A DNA stretch of 10,000 nucleotides, from NCBI GenBank assembly GCA_034096865.1, contig JAWQFJ010017567.1, positions 2,501 to 12,500 of the forward strand, written 5' to 3'. The notes below the pieces were generated by a model, which saw nothing but the letters and a program-made list of their open reading frames with translations, did not search any database and was not told where the DNA came from. Shown one piece after another: positions 7,382 through 10,000 of this stretch; positions within the stretch are counted from its first letter, which is position 1, and each line of letters starts with the position of its first letter. Both the position numbers and the translations under genes were made by a program. The stretch is from Theodoxus fluviatilis (taxonomy: Eukaryota; Mollusca; Gastropoda; Cycloneritida; Neritidae).

Positions 7382-9150
7382 ATTTTCATATGTAAAGTTG
7401 TATCTCAAATATTGCTCACTAGTCTTGATTGTGTTTTTTTCTTGCTCAGATGGGTTCTCAAAGCTTGTCTGATATGTCAGAATTTATTCCTGGGAATTTT
7501 CTGAGTGTAATTTGTAGGTTTAGTATCATTACTAAATTTTTCATCAATTTTCAGGATACATTTTTTCAATCATTGCACCTTATGCAAATGAGCTTGTTTA
7601 GGAAAAGTTGATTTTGTGTTCAATGTGTACCCTGTCCTTTTTCCTACCATAGACTGTACAGTTTTGCCTACTTTGCTGCATTGTAAGTAGTTGGGAATTT
7701 TTTTCCCCAGATGTACCTGATAAGATAAAAGAGAAGGGCAGGAACCCGATCAAGCAGTACAGGAGAGGGTCAGTGTGCTGAATTTTCATATGTAAAGTTG
7801 TATCTCAAATATTGCTCACTAGTCTTGATTGTTTTTTTTCTTGCTCAGATGGGTTCTCAAAGCTTGTCTGATATGTCAGAATTTATTCCTGGGAATTTTC
7901 TGAATGTAATTTGTAGGTTTTAGTATCATTACTAAATTTTTCATCAATTTTCAGGATACATTTTTTCAATCATTGCATGCAAATGAGCTTGTTTAGGAAA
8001 AGTTGATTTTGTGTTCAATGTGTACCCAGTCCTTTTTCCTACCACAGACTGTACAGTTTTGCCTACTTTGCTGCATTGTAAGCAGTTGGGATTTTTTTCC
8101 CCCAGATGTACCTGATAAGACCCAAAAATGCGGAAATACACATGCTTGGCTTAGAATTTTTCTGTTTGTCTCAGGTGTGTCTTTTCTGCTCAAATAGACA
8201 TCCAAAGTGTGCCTGATGTGTCAGAAGTCATTTCTGAAAAATTACAAGACATCATTTGTAGTTTTTGAATAGTTGCTTATGATGTTTCTTTGTGTTTGCC
8301 CCCCTAAACACATGACAAATTTAGAGTTACTGCCCTTGTATGCAAATGAGGTTGTTTAGGAAAAGTTGATTTTGTGTCCAATGTGTACCCTGTCCTTTTT
8401 CCTACCACAGACTGTACATTTTTGCCTACTTTGCTGCATTGTAAACAGTTGGGAATTTTTTCCCCAGGTGTACCCGATAAGACCCAAAAATGCGGAAATA
8501 CACATGCTTGGCTTAGAATTTTTCTGTTTGTCTCAGGTGTGTCTTTTCTGCTCAAATAGACATCCAAAGTGTGCCTGATGTGTCAGAAGTCATTTCTGGA
8601 AAATTACAAGACATCATTTGTAGTTTTTGAATAGTTACTTATGATGTTTCTTTGTGTTTGCCCCCCTAAACACATGGTAAATTTTGAGTTACTGCCCTTG
8701 TATGCAAATGAGGTTGTTTAGGAAAAGTTGATTTTGTGTCCAATGTGTACCTTGTCCTTTTTCCTACCATAGACTGTACATTTTTGCCTACTCTGCTGCA
8801 TTGTAAGTAGTTGGGAAATTTTTTCCCAGATGTACCCGATAAGACCCAAAAATGCGGAAATACACATGCTTGGCTTAGAATTTTTCTGTTTGTCTCAGGT
8901 GTGACTTTTCTGCTCAAATAGACTCCCAAAGTGTGTCTGATATATCAGAAGTCATTTCTGGAAAGATTCATGTTGTTATATGTAGTTTTATTATTTTTGC
9001 TGTTTTTTATCCATAAATTTTCACCAAAAAATCTAGAAAAATTTAGAGTTACTGCCCTTGTATGCAAATGAGCTTGTCCAGAAAAAGTTCATTTTGTATT
9101 CAGTATCTGCCCTGTTCATTTTACTTTAATAAAATGTATAGTTTTATACA
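7331..9150 (+). repeat. Tandem array of about five 360-400-bp AT-rich units inside the transposon
   Basis: A shared anchor, TATGCAAATGAG followed by TTG, recurs at 7581, 7976, 8339, 8701 and 9061, giving spacings of 395, 363, 362 and 360 bp. Around it, long stretches match, for example TGTACC, TCCTTTTTCCTACCA, ACTGTACA and TTTGCCTAC. The first two units are of one type: they begin with a transposase scrap (7331 and 7731, exactly 400 bp apart), and continue through GAATTTTCATATG and TTGCTCACTAGTC. The later units instead carry CCCAAAAATGCGGAAATACA and GCTTGGCTTAGAATT. The last unit diverges from about 8940. Each unit includes pyrimidine runs ending in CAG that resemble splice acceptors. Recurring minus-strand frames of 63-87 codons simply follow the duplication. 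No known family is recognised in the unit. Confidence 0.92.
9128..9133 (+). terminator. Polyadenylation signal AATAAA near the right end of the transposon
   Basis: AATAAA lies 108 bp before the right end on the same strand as the transposase, where such a signal is expected in a complete element. The equivalent position in the earlier tandem units reads CTACCATAGACTGTACA instead, so the signal is specific to the last, most diverged unit. Confidence 0.45.
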
Positions 9151-9226
9151 CTTCAGTGTCCTGGTTGTTTTTTAATATTTTTTCTCCTGAACTCACCAAT
9201 ATTTTCACAAAAGTTGGAAATAGTTA

Positions 9227-9240
9227 CGGAAGTGTAAGGG
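9227..9240 (-). repeat. Right terminal inverted repeat
   Basis: CGGAAGTGTAAGGG is the inverted copy of the left end with one mismatch, and it is immediately followed by TTAA. Beyond these 14 bases the two ends share nothing obvious. Confidence 0.92.
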
Positions 9241-9244
9241 TTAA
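9241..9244. other. Right TTAA target-site duplication
   Basis: TTAA follows the terminal GGG and is continued by AACACACACA, the remainder of the interrupted 15-bp satellite unit. Confidence 0.93.
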
Positions 9245-10000
9245 AACACACACACTTAAAACACACACACTTGAAACATACACACTTAAAATACACACAC
9301 TTAAAACACACACACTTAAAATACACACACTTAAAATACACACACTTAAAACACACACACTTAAAACATACACACTTAAAATACACACACTTAAAATACA
9401 CACACTTAAAACATACACACTTAAAATACACACATTTAAAACACACACACTTAAAACACACACACTTAAAACACACACACTTAAAACACACACACTTAAA
9501 ACACACACACTTAAAACACACACACTTAAAACACACACACTTAAAACACACACACTTAAAACACACACACTTAAAACACACACACTTAAAATACACACAC
9601 TTAAACACACACACTTAAACACACACACTTAAAACATACACACTTAAAATACACACACTTAAAACACACACACTTAAAATACACACACTTAAAATACACA
9701 CACTTAAAACACACACACTTAAAACACACACACTTAAAACATACACACTTAAAATACACACACTTAAAACATACACACTTAAAATACACACACTTAAAAC
9801 ACACACACTTAAAACATATACACTTAAAATACACACACTTAAAACACACACACTTAAAACACACACACTTAAAAACACACACCTTAAAACATACACACTT
9901 AAAATACACCACTAAAACACACACACTTAAAACATACACACTTAAAACATGCACACTTAAAACATACACACTTAAAATACACACACTTAAAACACACACA
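9241..10000. repeat. 15-bp minisatellite, right block, runs off the window
   Basis: This uses the same unit and the same C-to-T variants as 5461-6320. The phase is kept up to 9599. Two 14-bp units lacking one A follow (9600-9613 and 9614-9627), and then regular units again. From about 9868 onward the array decays: an extra A, a CACACC step at about 9880-9884, and a shortened unit around 9905-9915. It then recovers to the end of the window. Point variants include TTGA at about 9271 and TTTAA at 9435. Long open frames on both strands are artefacts of the 15-bp period. The true end of the array is outside the window. Confidence 0.96.

Larger units (their letters stand above)
6321..9240 (+). mobile_element. 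piggyBac-like DNA transposon, both ends intact, internally rearranged
   Basis: The element is 2920 bp, excluding TTAA. It has TTAA on both sides, 14-bp terminal inverted repeats starting CCCTT, and an internal piggyBac-type transposase pseudogene on the plus strand. The internal order is: left end with a GC-rich subterminal hairpin, a short 5' region with palindromes, the broken transposase (6563-7381), a 360-400-bp tandem array (7331 to about 9150), an AATAAA, and the right end. It cannot encode transposase but keeps ends that an active relative might mobilise. It landed inside the 15-bp satellite: joining 6316-6320 to 9245 rebuilds a perfect unit. Family assignment rests on target site, ends and protein together and is firm. 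Whether the tandem array is ancestral to the family or unique to this copy cannot be told here. Confidence 0.93.

Noticed and set aside
7993..8929. Recurring minus-strand frames of 70-87 codons (MDVYLSRKDTPETNRK and similar)
   Set aside because: They recur because the 362-bp unit is duplicated. They are antisense to the transposon, copies differ by frameshifts, and no domain is recognised. Cysteines in CLQCSKVG briefly suggested a piggyBac C-terminal finger, but strand and spacing do not fit.
9153..9999. Similar long frames in the right satellite block
   Set aside because: Same period artefact. The frames start in transposon sequence or change frame at the 14-bp units, with no coding signal.
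5461..10000. CRISPR-like array
   Set aside because: Units are contiguous with no unique spacers, the period is 15 bp, and the surrounding elements are eukaryotic.

Overview
The window looks like repeat-dominated, gene-poor DNA from an animal. A marine invertebrate, most likely a mollusc or another lophotrochozoan, is an inference from three things: the style of the non-LTR retrotransposon remnants (an (AATC)n tail and CR1/L2-like reverse transcriptase), a piggyBac-type DNA transposon with TTAA target sites, and the abundance of CT, CA, GATT and longer satellites. There is nothing bacterial or viral here, and no intact host gene that I can name.

Layout. Positions 1-272 are three abutting microsatellites (TCCG-like, CT, CA). 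Positions 273-2499 are low-copy DNA with only short, unconvincing open frames. One weak candidate exon starts near 1309, and a CpG-rich patch lies at about 1970-2420. Positions 2500-2925 hold a GA tract, sixteen copies of GATT, and the 3' end of a minus-strand LINE with its polyadenylation signal and a small stem-loop. A long CT tract (2970-3172) and about 540 bp of unclassified, hairpin-rich sequence with a TATA box (3177-3717) separate that tail from a decayed minus-strand LINE reverse-transcriptase fragment (3718-4394). The fragment stops abruptly at a 24-bp minisatellite (4395-4496). Positions 4497-5445 are gene-free, partly CA-rich and partly pyrimidine-rich.

The most informative part is 5446-10000. 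A minisatellite with a 15-bp unit (CTTAAAACACACACA and C-to-T variants) fills 5461-6320, resumes at 9241 and runs off the window. It is split by a complete-ended piggyBac-like element (6321-9240) with 14-bp terminal inverted repeats, flanked by TTAA on both sides. Every canonical satellite unit contains TTAA, and removing the element with one TTAA restores a perfect 15-bp unit in phase.

Inside the element is a transposase pseudogene (6563-7381) with nonsense codons and frameshifts. It keeps the first aspartate of the DDD catalytic triad but ends soon after it. The second half of the element, where the rest of the transposase should be, is about five copies of a 360-400-bp AT-rich tandem repeat. 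The first two copies carry a duplicated scrap of the transposase reading frame. A plus-strand AATAAA lies 108 bp before the right end.

No genes here work together as a pathway. What the window shows is nested repeat evolution: a satellite made of TTAA sites, a transposon that landed in it, and a second tandem array that grew inside the transposon. I see no strong case for an undescribed functional system. The nested satellite/piggyBac arrangement is the observation most worth following.
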